This document shows, in pieces, positions 51,579-60,033 of a DNA stretch of 64,000 nt (positions are counted from its first letter, which is position 1; each line of letters begins with the position of its first letter). The DNA is from Roseateles depolymerans. Lineage in GTDB: Bacteria > Pseudomonadota > Gammaproteobacteria > Burkholderiales > Burkholderiaceae_C. Below the pieces are notes generated by a model, which was given only the letters and a program-made list of their open reading frames with translations, was not told the DNA's origin and made no database searches. The stretch is taken from the NCBI GenBank assembly GCA_003241055.1, contig QFOD01000028.1, positions 1 to 64,000 on the forward strand. Reading direction: 5' to 3'. The position numbers were made by a program, and so were the translations under genes.

Positions 51579-52766
51579 ATGATGATGAAGAACGCATGCG
51601 TGCGGCTGTTGCCGCATGCCCGGATGCGGATCGCACTGGCTGCGGGAGCGGCCTGGCTGGCTGGGCCGGCCTGGGCGGTCAACGACCTGCCTGGCGGTCC
51701 GGGCGTCAATCAGCTCAATCTGCACGAACCGGTGACCCGCATCGCGGCCGACCAGATGTGGCTGCACAACATGATGCTGATCATCTGCCTCGCGATCTTC
51801 GCCGCGGTGTTCGGCGTGATGTTCTATTCCATCTTCAAGCACCGCAAATCTCGCGGCGCGGTGTCGGCCAACTTCCACGAGAGCGTGGCGGTCGAGATCG
51901 CCTGGACGGTCGTGCCCTTCCTGATCGTGATCGGCATGGCGCTGCCGGCCACCAAGGTGGTCGTGGCCATGAAGGACACCACCAACGCCGATCTCACCAT
52001 CAAGGCGACGGGCTACCAGTGGAAGTGGGGTTATGACTACATCAAGGGCGAGGGCGAGGGCATCGGTTTCCTCTCCACGCTGGACCCGGGCCAGCGTGAG
52101 GCCTCGGACTCCGGCAAGCCTGCACCGGTCGACAACTACCTGCTGAAGGTCGACAACCCGCTGGTGGTGCCGGTGGACAAGAAGGTCCGCATCATCACCA
52201 CGGCCAACGACGTGATCCATGCCTGGATGGTGCCGGCCTTCGGCGTCAAGCAGGATGCCATCCCCGGCTTCGTGCGCGATACCTGGTTCAAGGCCGAAAA
52301 GGTGGGCGACTACTACGGCCAGTGTGCGGAGCTGTGCGGCAAGGAGCACGCCTACATGCCCATCCACGTGAAGGTGCTGTCGGCCGCCGACTATGCCGCC
52401 TGGGTGGATGGCAAGAAGAAGGAGATGGCGGCCAAGGCCGATGACCCGGCCAAGGTCTGGGAACAGGCGGCGCTGGTGGCTCGGGGCGAGAAGGTCTATG
52501 CGGCCAACTGCGCGGTCTGCCACAAGCCGGATGGCAAGGGTGCCGGCCCGATCAAGGCGCTGGATGGCTCGCCCGTGGTGGCGGACGCCGACAAGCTCAA
52601 GCAGATCGACGTGCTGCTGCATGGTCGACTGGACAAGGGCATGCCGGCCTGGAACACGCTCAGCGACACCGAGATCGCTGCCGTCGTGACCTATACGAAG
52701 AACAGCTGGTCCAACCAGACCGGCCAGACCGTGCAACCCGCCGAAGTGCTTGCCGCGCGCAAGTAA
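51579..52766 (+). CDS. coxB: Cytochrome c oxidase subunit II with fused cytochrome c domain
   Basis: 395 residues; the first of three adjacent ATGs is used. Signal peptide, then two membrane helices (LHNMMLIICLAIFAAVFGVM; VAVEIAWTVVPFLIVIGMAL), then the periplasmic CuA cupredoxin domain with C249AELC253GKEH257AYM260. A C-terminal class I cytochrome c domain carries C311AVC314H315 and a late Met (GMPAWN). It takes electrons from cytochrome c and passes them through CuA to subunit I (caa3-type subunit II). It is the first gene of the oxidase cluster. Confidence 0.97.
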   Translation: MMMKNACVRLLPHARMRIALAAGAAWLAGPAWAVNDLPGGPGVNQLNLHEPVTRIAADQMWLHNMMLIICLAIFAAVFGVMFYSIFKHRKSRGAVSANFHESVAVEIAWTVVPFLIVIGMALPATKVVVAMKDTTNADLTIKATGYQWKWGYDYIKGEGEGIGFLSTLDPGQREASDSGKPAPVDNYLLKVDNPLVVPVDKKVRIITTANDVIHAWMVPAFGVKQDAIPGFVRDTWFKAEKVGDYYGQCAELCGKEHAYMPIHVKVLSAADYAAWVDGKKKEMAAKADDPAKVWEQAALVARGEKVYAANCAVCHKPDGKGAGPIKALDGSPVVADADKLKQIDVLLHGRLDKGMPAWNTLSDTEIAAVVTYTKNSWSNQTGQTVQPAEVLAARK

Positions 52767-52793
52767 GCGGCCCGCCCAGACCAAGGAACGACC

Positions 52794-54443
52794 ATGAGTG
52801 CAGTGCTCCCCCCCCACGGCGCAGTGGGTGGTCACGGCGGCCATGCCGGCGGCCATGACGATCACCACGACCACCACGCACCCCACGGCTGGCGCCGCTG
52901 GGTGTTCGCCACCAACCACAAGGACATCGGCACGCTTTACCTGCTGTTCGCGTTCACGATGCTGATGATCGGCGGCGTGCTCGCGCTGTGCATACGCGCC
53001 GAACTCTTCCAGCCTGGCCTTCAGTTCTTCAACCCCGAGCTGTTCAACCAGTTCACCACCATGCACGGCCTGATCATGGTGTTCGGGGCCATCATGCCGG
53101 CCTTCGTCGGCTTCGCGAACTGGATGATTCCGCTGCAGATCGGCGCCAGTGACATGGCCTTCGCGCGGATGAACAACTTCAGCTTCTGGCTGATGATCCC
53201 GGCGGCCATCATGCTGGTGGCGAGCTTCTTCATGCCGGGCGGTGCGCCCGCCGCGGGCTGGACGCTCTACGCGCCGCTGACGCTGCAGATGGGGCCGTCC
53301 ATGGATGCCGGCATCTTCGCGATGCACATCCTGGGTGCGAGCTCCATCATGGGCTCGATCAATATCATCGTCACCATCCTCAACATGCGCGCCCCGGGCA
53401 TGACGCTGATGAAGATGCCGATGTTCGCCTGGACCTGGCTGATCACGGCCTATCTGCTGATTGCGGTGATGCCGGTGCTGGCCGGCGCGATCACGATGAC
53501 GCTGACCGACCGCCACTTCGGCACCAGCTTCTTCAACCCGGCCGGCGGCGGCGACCCGGTGATGTACCAGCACATCTTCTGGTTCTTCGGTCACCCCGAG
53601 GTCTACATCATGATCCTGCCGGCCTTCGGCATCATCAGCCAGATCGTGCCGGCCTTTGCCCGCAAGCGCCTGTTCGGCTACGCGTCCATGGTGTACGCGA
53701 CGGCCTCCATCGCCATCCTGTCCTTCATCGTCTGGGCCCACCACATGTTCGCCACCGGCATGCCGGTGACGGGTCAGCTGTTCTTCATGTACGCGACCAT
53801 GCTGATCGCAGTGCCCACGGGCGTGAAGATCTTCAACTGGCTGGCCACGATGTGGCGCGGCTCGATGACCTTCGAGACCCCGATGCTGTGGGCCGTGGGC
53901 TTCATCTTCGTGTTCACGATGGGCGGCTTCACCGGCCTGATCTGCGCGATGGCGCCCATCGACATCCAGATCCAGGACACCTACTACGTCGTGGCCCACT
54001 TCCACTACGTGCTGGTGGCGGGTTCGCTCTATGCGCTGTTCGCCGGGGTCTACTACTGGGGGCCGAAGTGGAGCGGCGTCATGTATTCCGAGACGCGCGG
54101 CAAGATCCATTTCTGGGGCTCGCTGATCTTCTTCAACGTCACCTTCTTCCCGATGCACTTCCTGGGGCTGGCCGGCATGCCGCGTCGCTATGCCGACTAC
54201 CCCATGCAGTTCGCCGACTTCAACATGGTGGCCTCCATCGGTGCCTTCGGCTTCGGGCTGATGCAGGTGTACTTCTTCCTGGCCGTTGCGCTGCCGATGA
54301 TGCGCGGCAAGGGTGCCAAGGCGCCGCAGAAGCCGTGGGAAGCCGCCGAGGGTCTGGAGTGGGAAGTGCCGTCACCGGCGCCCTTCCATACCTTCGAGGA
54401 ACCGCCCAAGCTGGACGAGACGGCCACCCGCATCGTCGGCTGA
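52794..54443 (+). CDS. ctaD: Cytochrome c oxidase subunit I
   Basis: 549 residues, about 12 membrane helices. It has heme a ligand segment FTTMHGLIMVFGAIMPAFVG, FWFFGHPEVYIMILPAFGII with the CuB His and the His-Tyr cross-link tyrosine (GHPEVY), IVWAHHMFATGMPV with the CuB His pair, and YYVVAHFHYVLVAGSLYALF with heme a3/a ligands. It reduces O2 and pumps protons. An N-terminal His/Gly-rich stretch (GGHGGHAGGHDDHHDHH) before helix 1 is notable and could bind metal. RBS AAGGA lies 8 bases upstream. Confidence 0.98.
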   Translation: MSAVLPPHGAVGGHGGHAGGHDDHHDHHAPHGWRRWVFATNHKDIGTLYLLFAFTMLMIGGVLALCIRAELFQPGLQFFNPELFNQFTTMHGLIMVFGAIMPAFVGFANWMIPLQIGASDMAFARMNNFSFWLMIPAAIMLVASFFMPGGAPAAGWTLYAPLTLQMGPSMDAGIFAMHILGASSIMGSINIIVTILNMRAPGMTLMKMPMFAWTWLITAYLLIAVMPVLAGAITMTLTDRHFGTSFFNPAGGGDPVMYQHIFWFFGHPEVYIMILPAFGIISQIVPAFARKRLFGYASMVYATASIAILSFIVWAHHMFATGMPVTGQLFFMYATMLIAVPTGVKIFNWLATMWRGSMTFETPMLWAVGFIFVFTMGGFTGLICAMAPIDIQIQDTYYVVAHFHYVLVAGSLYALFAGVYYWGPKWSGVMYSETRGKIHFWGSLIFFNVTFFPMHFLGLAGMPRRYADYPMQFADFNMVASIGAFGFGLMQVYFFLAVALPMMRGKGAKAPQKPWEAAEGLEWEVPSPAPFHTFEEPPKLDETATRIVG

Positions 54444-54454
54444 GGAGCCCGCTG

Positions 54455-54562
54455 ATGACGCCCGAGCAACGCAAGGCCAATCGCCGGCTCGCGCTGACCC
54501 TGTTCACGGTGGCCGTGGCTTTTGGCGCCGGCTTCGTGGCCAAGATCGTGCTGCTGCACTGA
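54455..54562 (+). CDS. Cytochrome oxidase small assembly protein (35 aa)
   Basis: A 35-residue open frame, MTPEQRKANRRLALTLFTVA followed by a hydrophobic segment ending FVAKIVLLH. It sits 11 bp after ctaD and 6 bp before ctaG, with GAGGAG 8-13 bases upstream of its ATG. The protein has a basic N-terminus and one membrane helix. Small single-helix proteins at this exact place are found in betaproteobacterial oxidase clusters and annotated as small assembly proteins. Its precise action is unknown. Confidence 0.82.
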   Translation: MTPEQRKANRRLALTLFTVAVAFGAGFVAKIVLLH

Positions 54563-54568
54563 GCCCCC

Positions 54569-55183
54569 ATGGACCTGCGCGTCTTTGCCGCCGCCCTGCA
54601 CCGGGACAACCGGCAGCTGTTGCTGAAGCTGGCGGTCGTGGTGGCGCTGATGTTCGGCTTCGGCTATGCGATGGTGCCGCTGTACCGTGCCATCTGCACG
54701 GCGCTTGGCATCAACGTGCTGTCGCTGGCCGAGCGTCAGACGGCGCTGGCCGAGAAGGGCGTTGCCAACGGCAACGGGCAGATCGACTACAGCCGTGAGG
54801 TCACGGTGGAGTTCGACACCAATGCCCGTGGTCCCTGGGACTTCAAGCCTGCCGTGCGCCACCTCACCGTCCACCCGGGCGAGCTGACGCAGGTGATGTA
54901 CGAGTTCCGCAACGTTCAGGACCGCACGATGTCGGCGCAGGCCATCCCGAGCTATGCCCCGATGCAGGCGAGCGCGCATTTCAACAAGCTGGAGTGCTTC
55001 TGCTTCAGCGAGTACACGCTCAAGCCCGGCGAGAGCCGGCAGTGGCCGGTGGTCTTCGTCATCGACCCGCGCCTGCCGCGCGACGTGAAGACGGTGACGC
55101 TGTCCTATACCTTCTTCGAGGTGCCGGGCAAGGGTGGCGTGCAGCTGAGTCAGGCGCTCGTGACGGGCGGCGTCAAGCGATGA
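54569..55183 (+). CDS. ctaG: Cytochrome c oxidase assembly protein CtaG (CuB delivery)
   Basis: 204 residues. One N-terminal helix (LLLKLAVVVALMFGFGYAMV PLY) is followed by CTALGIN and a periplasmic beta domain with the copper motif LECFCFSEYTLKPGE (CxC). It is the bacterial Cox11 homologue that inserts CuB into subunit I. The stop overlaps the next gene by 4 bp (ATGA). Confidence 0.97.
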   Translation: MDLRVFAAALHRDNRQLLLKLAVVVALMFGFGYAMVPLYRAICTALGINVLSLAERQTALAEKGVANGNGQIDYSREVTVEFDTNARGPWDFKPAVRHLTVHPGELTQVMYEFRNVQDRTMSAQAIPSYAPMQASAHFNKLECFCFSEYTLKPGESRQWPVVFVIDPRLPRDVKTVTLSYTFFEVPGKGGVQLSQALVTGGVKR

Positions 55184-55422
55184 ATGAGCCTGTCGACGAC
55201 CTGAAGGAGGCGGTGCGCCGCAAGGCGTCCTTCCTGCAGACCCTGTCGGCGGTGAGCTGGAGTTTTTTCGGCGTGCGGCGCGGCCGCGATCACGAACGGG
55301 ACATGGCCAAGCTCAATCCCGTGCATGTGCTGATCGTGGGCGTGCTGGCCGCCGCGGTGTTTGTCGGAATCCTGGTGCTGCTGGTGCAATGGGTCGTCAG
55401 CAGCGGCGTCGCCGGGCCCTGA
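55180..55422 (+). CDS. DUF2970 small membrane protein
   Basis: 80 residues, start overlapping the ctaG stop. An amphipathic N-terminal half (LKEAVRRKASFLQTLSAVSW SFFGVRR) is typical of DUF2970, with a basic loop and one C-terminal membrane helix (VHVLIVGVLAAAVFVGILVL LVQW). Its function is unknown. Its constant place between ctaG and coxC in related clusters suggests a role in oxidase assembly. Confidence 0.88.
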   Translation: MNEPVDDLKEAVRRKASFLQTLSAVSWSFFGVRRGRDHERDMAKLNPVHVLIVGVLAAAVFVGILVLLVQWVVSSGVAGP

Positions 55423-55457
55423 GGCCGGCACGAACAATCTAGAACGAGGAGATGAGC

Positions 55458-56342
55458 ATGTCGGCAACGACCACCGCGGGCAAAGCCCCGTACTACTTCG
55501 TCCCGGCGCCGTCCCGGCACCCGGTGATGGCCGCGATCGGCCTGTTCTTCGTGATCCTGGGCGCCGGCCAGTGGGTCAACGGGCACGGCTGGGGCGCGTA
55601 CTCGCTGCTGTTCGGGCTGCTGTGGTGGGCCTTCGTGCTGCAGGCCTGGTTCCGCGATGCGATCCGCGAGAGCGAGGGCGGACTCTACAGCGACCGCATC
55701 GACATCTCGTTCCGCTGGAGCATGGGCTGGTTCATCTTCTCGGAGGTGATGTTCTTCGCGGCCTTCTTCGGCGCGCTGTACTGGGCACGTGTGCATTCGG
55801 TGCCGACGCTGGGCAACTTCGAGAACTCGCTGCTGTGGCCCGACTTCAAGGCGCTGTGGCCGTCTTCGGCTGCCGGGGCTACGGCGGCGCCCGGCGGGAC
55901 CGTCGAGCCCTTCAGCACCATGGGCCCCTGGCCGATTCCGACCATCAACACCGCGCTGCTGCTGACCTCGGGCGTCACGCTGACCATCGCCCACCATGCA
56001 TTGATCGCCGGCAACCGCGGCAAGACCATCGCGTGGATGTGGATCACGGTGCTGCTGGGCGCCACCTTCCTCGGCTTCCAGGCCTACGAATATCACCACG
56101 CCTATGCCGAGCTCAATCTCAAGCTCAGCTCGGGCATCTATGGGTCCACCTTCTTCATGCTGACCGGCTTCCACGGTTTCCACGTCTGCGTGGGCGCGCT
56201 GATGCTGCTGTTCATCACGCTGCGGCTGATGAAGGGCCACTTCACGCCCGAGCGGCATTTCGGCTTCGAGGGCGCGGCCTGGTATTGGCACTTCGTCGAC
56301 GTCGTGTGGCTGGGCCTGTACGTCGTGGTCTACTGGATGTAG
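55458..56342 (+). CDS. ctaE: Cytochrome c oxidase subunit III
   Basis: 294 residues. ATG at 55458 is chosen because GAGGAG (55446-55451) lies 6 bases before it; the ATG at 55452 abuts that site. Seven membrane helices: PVMAAIGLFFVILGAGQWVN, SMGWFIFSEVMFFAAFFGAL YWAR, TINTALLLTSGVTLTIAHHA, FQAYEYHHAYAELNLKLSSG, FFMLTGFHGFHVCVGALMLL and GAAWYWHFVDVVWLGLYVVV YWM. It stabilises proton uptake in subunit I. A terminator follows. Confidence 0.97.
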   Translation: MSATTTAGKAPYYFVPAPSRHPVMAAIGLFFVILGAGQWVNGHGWGAYSLLFGLLWWAFVLQAWFRDAIRESEGGLYSDRIDISFRWSMGWFIFSEVMFFAAFFGALYWARVHSVPTLGNFENSLLWPDFKALWPSSAAGATAAPGGTVEPFSTMGPWPIPTINTALLLTSGVTLTIAHHALIAGNRGKTIAWMWITVLLGATFLGFQAYEYHHAYAELNLKLSSGIYGSTFFMLTGFHGFHVCVGALMLLFITLRLMKGHFTPERHFGFEGAAWYWHFVDVVWLGLYVVVYWM

Positions 56343-56380
56343 GACGCGGGCCGGCCAGCGCCGCCCGGCTCACCATCCCG

Positions 56381-56406
56381 GCGCCGCGTCCGTGCGGCGC
56401 TTTTTT
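56381..56406 (+). terminator. Rho-independent terminator after ctaE
   Basis: Stem GCGCCGC/GCGGCGC (56381-56387 with 56394-56400), 6-nt loop, then TTTTTT. The T-run also contains the stop codon of the converging DUF2909 gene. Confidence 0.9.
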
Positions 56407-56623
56407 ATCGCTGCAACGGCAGGCCGGTCGGCTGGATCCAGCCCATCGCCCAGCACAGCAGGATCACCAGGAACAGTGCGACCGACAGCCCCACCCGCAG
56501 CGCCAGTGCCCGGGCCATCTGCGGGCCGCGCTTGTCACGACGACCGTTGCGCAGCATGAAGAAGCCCGCCGCGCCAAGCGCGCCGAGGATGGCGATGAAG
56601 GCGAACAGGATCAGGAGCTTCAT
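56405..56623 (-). CDS. Twin-transmembrane DUF2909 protein
   Basis: 72 residues with two membrane helices (MKLLILFAFIAILGALGAAG FFML and ALALRVGLSVALFLVILLCW AM), joined by a basic loop NGRRDKRGPQ. It is encoded opposite to all surrounding oxidase genes, a placement common for this family in Burkholderiales. Its function is unknown. The stop lies within the poly-T of the ctaE terminator. Confidence 0.85.
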   Translation of the reverse strand: MKLLILFAFIAILGALGAAGFFMLRNGRRDKRGPQMARALALRVGLSVALFLVILLCWAMGWIQPTGLPLQR

Positions 56624-56653
56624 GGCGGTCGATTATGAATCTCGGAGGCTCGC

Positions 56654-57355
56654 ATGAGCCGCCGTGCGTGGATCTGGCTCCTGCTTGCGCTGCTCTCTGC
56701 GGCGCTGACGGCGCGTCTTGGCTGGTGGCAGTTGGACCGCGCGGCTCAGAAGCGGGGCCTGCAGGCGGCCCAACTCGCCGAGGAAGCCCGACCGCCCTTG
56801 GGCACCACGGAGCTGCTGCGCAGCCCAGCCCTGCACCGGCGCGTCGAGCTGCAGGGGCGTTGGATGGCCGAGCGCAGCATCTGGCTGGAAAACCGCCCGA
56901 TGGACGGTCGCGTCGGCTTCTACGTGCTGACGCCACTGCTGCTGTCCGGGAGCGACCGGGCGGTGCTGGTACAGCGGGGCTGGGTGCCGCGCGACGCAGC
57001 CGATCGCACGCGCCGGCCGCCGCTGCCCGATGCCTCGGGGCCGGTGGTGGTGACGGGCCGTCTGGCCGCCACGCCGTCGCGGGTTTACGAACTCGGCCAG
57101 GGGCAGGGCGGGGTGATCCGGCAAAATCTCGATCCTGCTGAGTACGCGGTCGAGGCGGGCATCAATCTCCTGCCCTGGGTCGTCGTGCAGACCGGCGATG
57201 CGGGCGACGGCCTGCTGCGCCATTGGCCGGCCGCCGATCTGGGCCTGCAAACGCACTACGGCTACGCCTTTCAATGGTTTGCGCTGACCGCGCTCATTCT
57301 GGGTCTCTATGTCTGGTTTCAACTCGTCCGCCCCCGGCTCCGCCAGCGTGCCTGA
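56654..57355 (+). CDS. SURF1-family oxidase assembly protein
   Basis: 233 residues. Two terminal membrane helices (WIWLLLALLSAALTARLGWW QL; YAFQWFALTALILGLYVWFQ L) flank a periplasmic domain with RPPLGTTELL, RRVELQGRWMAERSIWLENR, VLVQRGWVPRD and GVIRQNLDP. SURF1 assists insertion of heme a into subunit I. The 3' end overlaps the next gene by 47 bp. Confidence 0.94.
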   Translation: MSRRAWIWLLLALLSAALTARLGWWQLDRAAQKRGLQAAQLAEEARPPLGTTELLRSPALHRRVELQGRWMAERSIWLENRPMDGRVGFYVLTPLLLSGSDRAVLVQRGWVPRDAADRTRRPPLPDASGPVVVTGRLAATPSRVYELGQGQGGVIRQNLDPAEYAVEAGINLLPWVVVQTGDAGDGLLRHWPAADLGLQTHYGYAFQWFALTALILGLYVWFQLVRPRLRQRA

Positions 57356-58019
57356 ACCGCTGAGCCTGGCCGTGCACAGCCTGCCGGATCCGCGCGAGCT
57401 CAACCGCCAGAAGCAGGGGCGCTGGCGCATGCTGGCGGTGCTGGCCGTGTGCGCTGCACCGGTGGTGGCCTCGTATTTCACTTTCTACGTGGTTCGGCCC
57501 CAGGGCTCGGCCTACGGCGAGCTGATCACGCCACCCGTCGCGCTGCCCGCCGACCTGCCGCTCACGGACCTCCAGGGCCACCGGGTGGAGTCGGCATCGC
57601 TGCAGGGCCAGTGGCTGCTGACGCTGGTGCAGCCGGCGGAATGCCCGTCGGCCTGCGAGCGGGCGCTCTATGTGCAGCGCCAGCTGCGCGAGATGCTGGG
57701 CAAGGAGCGCGAGCGGGTCGACAAGCTCTGGCTCATTCCCCAGCCCGTAGGCCAGGCGCCCGTGGCTTTGCGGCCCCAACTGCTGGAGGCCGTGAGCCAG
57801 CCGGGCGTGGAGGTCCGGGTGTTGCGTGTGCCGGCCGAGAACCTGCAGGCCTGGCTCCGCCCGGCGTCGGGCCATGGGCTGGCGGAGCATTTCTATGTCG
57901 TCGACCCGATGGGCCGCTGGATGCTCCGTGCGCCGGCCAATCCTGAGCCGCGCCGCTTCAAGGGCGACCTCGACAAGCTGCTGCGCGCCAGCGCCGGCTG
58001 GGACCAGGCGGGCCGATGA
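57309..58019 (+). CDS. Membrane-anchored SCO-like thioredoxin-fold protein
   Basis: 236 residues. One helix (MLAVLAVCAAPVVASYFTFY) is followed by a periplasmic thioredoxin-like domain. The segment PAECPSACERAL gives C112xxxC116, and HFYVVDPMGRWML gives H194: the same CxxxC plus His copper-binding set as in SCO1. The domain is otherwise diverged. Many annotations call this family cytochrome oxidase subunit I-like or transmembrane protein; I infer a copper or disulfide role in CuA maturation. The start lies 47 bp inside surf1, and the stop overlaps ctaA by 4 bp. Confidence 0.82.
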   Translation: MSGFNSSAPGSASVPEPLSLAVHSLPDPRELNRQKQGRWRMLAVLAVCAAPVVASYFTFYVVRPQGSAYGELITPPVALPADLPLTDLQGHRVESASLQGQWLLTLVQPAECPSACERALYVQRQLREMLGKERERVDKLWLIPQPVGQAPVALRPQLLEAVSQPGVEVRVLRVPAENLQAWLRPASGHGLAEHFYVVDPMGRWMLRAPANPEPRRFKGDLDKLLRASAGWDQAGR

Positions 58020-59125
58020 GCGAAGCCCTGCTCAACAGCCTGCAGCCGCTGGCCCAGGTGGCCGCGCTGGGCGGTGCGGTGGCTGCCGCGCCGCTGCTGT
58101 GGTGGCGTCAGCGCTCACGAGCCGCGTCGCCGGCCGGGCGGCTGGGCGCGCTGACGCTTCTGACCTTGTTTCTCACCTTCGATCTCATCCTGTTCGGCGC
58201 CTTCACCCGGCTGACCGATTCCGGCCTGGGCTGCCCGGACTGGCCGGGCTGCTACAGCGCCGCGAGCCCGGTCGGGGCGCATGCCGAGATCCAGGCGGCA
58301 CAGGTGGCCATGCCCACTGGGCCGGTCACGCACGGCAAGGCCTGGATCGAGATGATCCATCGTTACCTTGCCAGCGCGGTGGGCTTGCTGATCCTGGTGC
58401 TGTGCGTGCTCAGCTGGCGGCTGGCGCGTCATCCACGCGCTGCGGGGCAGCCTGTGCCTTCGCCCTGGTGGCCAACCCTGACCTTCGCCTGGGTCTGCGT
58501 GCAGGGGGCATTCGGGGCCCTCACGGTCACGATGAAGCTGTTCCCGGCCATCGTCACGCTGCACCTGCTGTTCGGCCTGGGCCTGCTGATGCTGCTGGCC
58601 TGGCAGCGCGAGGCCTATGTGCCCAGACCGCTGATGGCCCCGCCGGCCCTGAGGCGAGCAGTTGCCGCGGTGCTGGCACTCGTGCTGCTGCAGGTGGCGC
58701 TGGGCGGCTGGGTCAGCACCAACTATGCGGTGCTGGCCTGCGATGAATTCCCCACCTGCCACGGCGGTGACTGGTGGCCGGCCCCCGATTTCGCGCAGGG
58801 CTTCGAGCTTTGGCGCGAACTCGGCCGCACCGGTGCCGGCCATTGGCTGAGCTTCCCGGCGCTGGCCGCCATCCACCTGGCCCACCGCGTCGGTGCGCTG
58901 GCCGTGTTGCTGGCCGTGAGTCTGCTGGCCTGGCGGCTGCGTCGCCAGGCGCCGGGTTGGGTCCGCGCGCTGCTGGCTGCGTTGGCCTGGCAGCTGCTGA
59001 CGGGCCTCTCCAACGTCGTGCTCGACTGGCCCTTGCTGGCCGCTCTGGGCCACACTGGCGGGGCGGCGCTGCTGCTGGCCCTGCTCACCATCCTGCTGGC
59101 GCGCCTGCGCCGGCCGTCCCTGTAG
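58016..59125 (+). CDS. ctaA: Heme A synthase (COX15/CtaA)
   Basis: 369 residues, about eight membrane helices in two homologous halves. Motifs are FGAFTRLTDSGLGCPDWPGC, KAWIEMIHRYLASAVGLLIL, VQGAFGALTVTMKLFPAIVT LHLLFG, LGGWVSTNYAVLACDEFPTC and AIHLAHRVGALAVLLAVSLL, which hold the conserved heme-ligand histidines. It oxidises heme O to heme A. The start overlaps the SCO-like gene stop. Confidence 0.95.
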   Translation: MSEALLNSLQPLAQVAALGGAVAAAPLLWWRQRSRAASPAGRLGALTLLTLFLTFDLILFGAFTRLTDSGLGCPDWPGCYSAASPVGAHAEIQAAQVAMPTGPVTHGKAWIEMIHRYLASAVGLLILVLCVLSWRLARHPRAAGQPVPSPWWPTLTFAWVCVQGAFGALTVTMKLFPAIVTLHLLFGLGLLMLLAWQREAYVPRPLMAPPALRRAVAAVLALVLLQVALGGWVSTNYAVLACDEFPTCHGGDWWPAPDFAQGFELWRELGRTGAGHWLSFPALAAIHLAHRVGALAVLLAVSLLAWRLRRQAPGWVRALLAALAWQLLTGLSNVVLDWPLLAALGHTGGAALLLALLTILLARLRRPSL

Positions 59126-59130
59126 TTCCG

Positions 59131-60033
59131 ATGTCGTCTTCTCCCTCCCTGGCCCTGCCCGCGCGCAACCCGCGCTGGCGGCAGTTCTATCAGCTCACCA
59201 AGCCGCGCGTGGTGCAGCTCATCGTGTTCTGCGCGCTGATCGGCATGGCGCTGGCCGTGCCTGGCCTGCCGGACGCTTCCCAGGCCTGGACCATGGTGGC
59301 CGCCGTGGCGGGGATCTGGCTGGTCGCCGGGGCAGCGGCGGCATTCAACTGCCTGGTCGAGGACCATATCGATGCCCGCATGAAGCGCACGGCCTGGCGG
59401 GCCACGGCCAAGGGCGAGCTCAGCCGGGGTCAGGCCTTGCTGTTCTCGGCACTGCTGTGCGGCGCCGGCATGGCATTGTTGGGGATCTTCGTGAACCCGC
59501 TGACCATGTGGCTGACCTTCGCCACCTTCGTCGGCTATGCGGTCATCTACACCGTGGTGCTCAAGCCCACCACACCGCAGAACATCGTGATCGGTGGAGC
59601 GTCAGGGGCCATGCCGCCGGTGCTCGGTTGGGCGGCATTGCGCGGTGAACTGGGCCCCGAGCCCTGGCTGCTTTGCCTGATCATCTTCCTGTGGACGCCA
59701 CCGCACTTCTGGGCGCTGGCGCTGTATCGCAGCGAAGACTACGCCCGGGCGGGCCTGCCGATGCTGCCGGTCACGCACGGCAACGAGTACACGCGGCTGC
59801 AGATCCTGCTCTACACCTGGGTGCTGCTGGCCGCCACGCTGCTGCCCTTCCTGTACGGCATGAGCGGCTGGTTCTACCTGGCCGCGGCGCTGGTGCTGGG
59901 CCTGGGCTTTTGCGGCTATGCGATCAGGCTCTGGCGCACCTACTCGGAGGTTCTGGCCCGCAAGACGTTCTGGTTCTCCATCTGGCATCTGTCGCTGTTG
60001 TTTGCGGCGCTTCTGATCGATCACTATCTATGA
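59131..60033 (+). CDS. ctaB: Protoheme IX farnesyltransferase (heme O synthase)
   Basis: 300 residues from MSSSPSLALPARNPRWRQFY, 5 bp after ctaA. It is a UbiA-type prenyltransferase with QFYQLTKPRVVQLIVFCALI, the first Asp-rich motif FNCLVEDHIDARMKRT, TPQNIVIGGASGAMPPVLGW and WTPPHFWALALYRSEDYARA GLPML. It adds a farnesyl group to heme B, giving the CtaA substrate. The stop overlaps the SCO gene by 4 bp. Confidence 0.97.
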   Translation: MSSSPSLALPARNPRWRQFYQLTKPRVVQLIVFCALIGMALAVPGLPDASQAWTMVAAVAGIWLVAGAAAAFNCLVEDHIDARMKRTAWRATAKGELSRGQALLFSALLCGAGMALLGIFVNPLTMWLTFATFVGYAVIYTVVLKPTTPQNIVIGGASGAMPPVLGWAALRGELGPEPWLLCLIIFLWTPPHFWALALYRSEDYARAGLPMLPVTHGNEYTRLQILLYTWVLLAATLLPFLYGMSGWFYLAAALVLGLGFCGYAIRLWRTYSEVLARKTFWFSIWHLSLLFAALLIDHYL

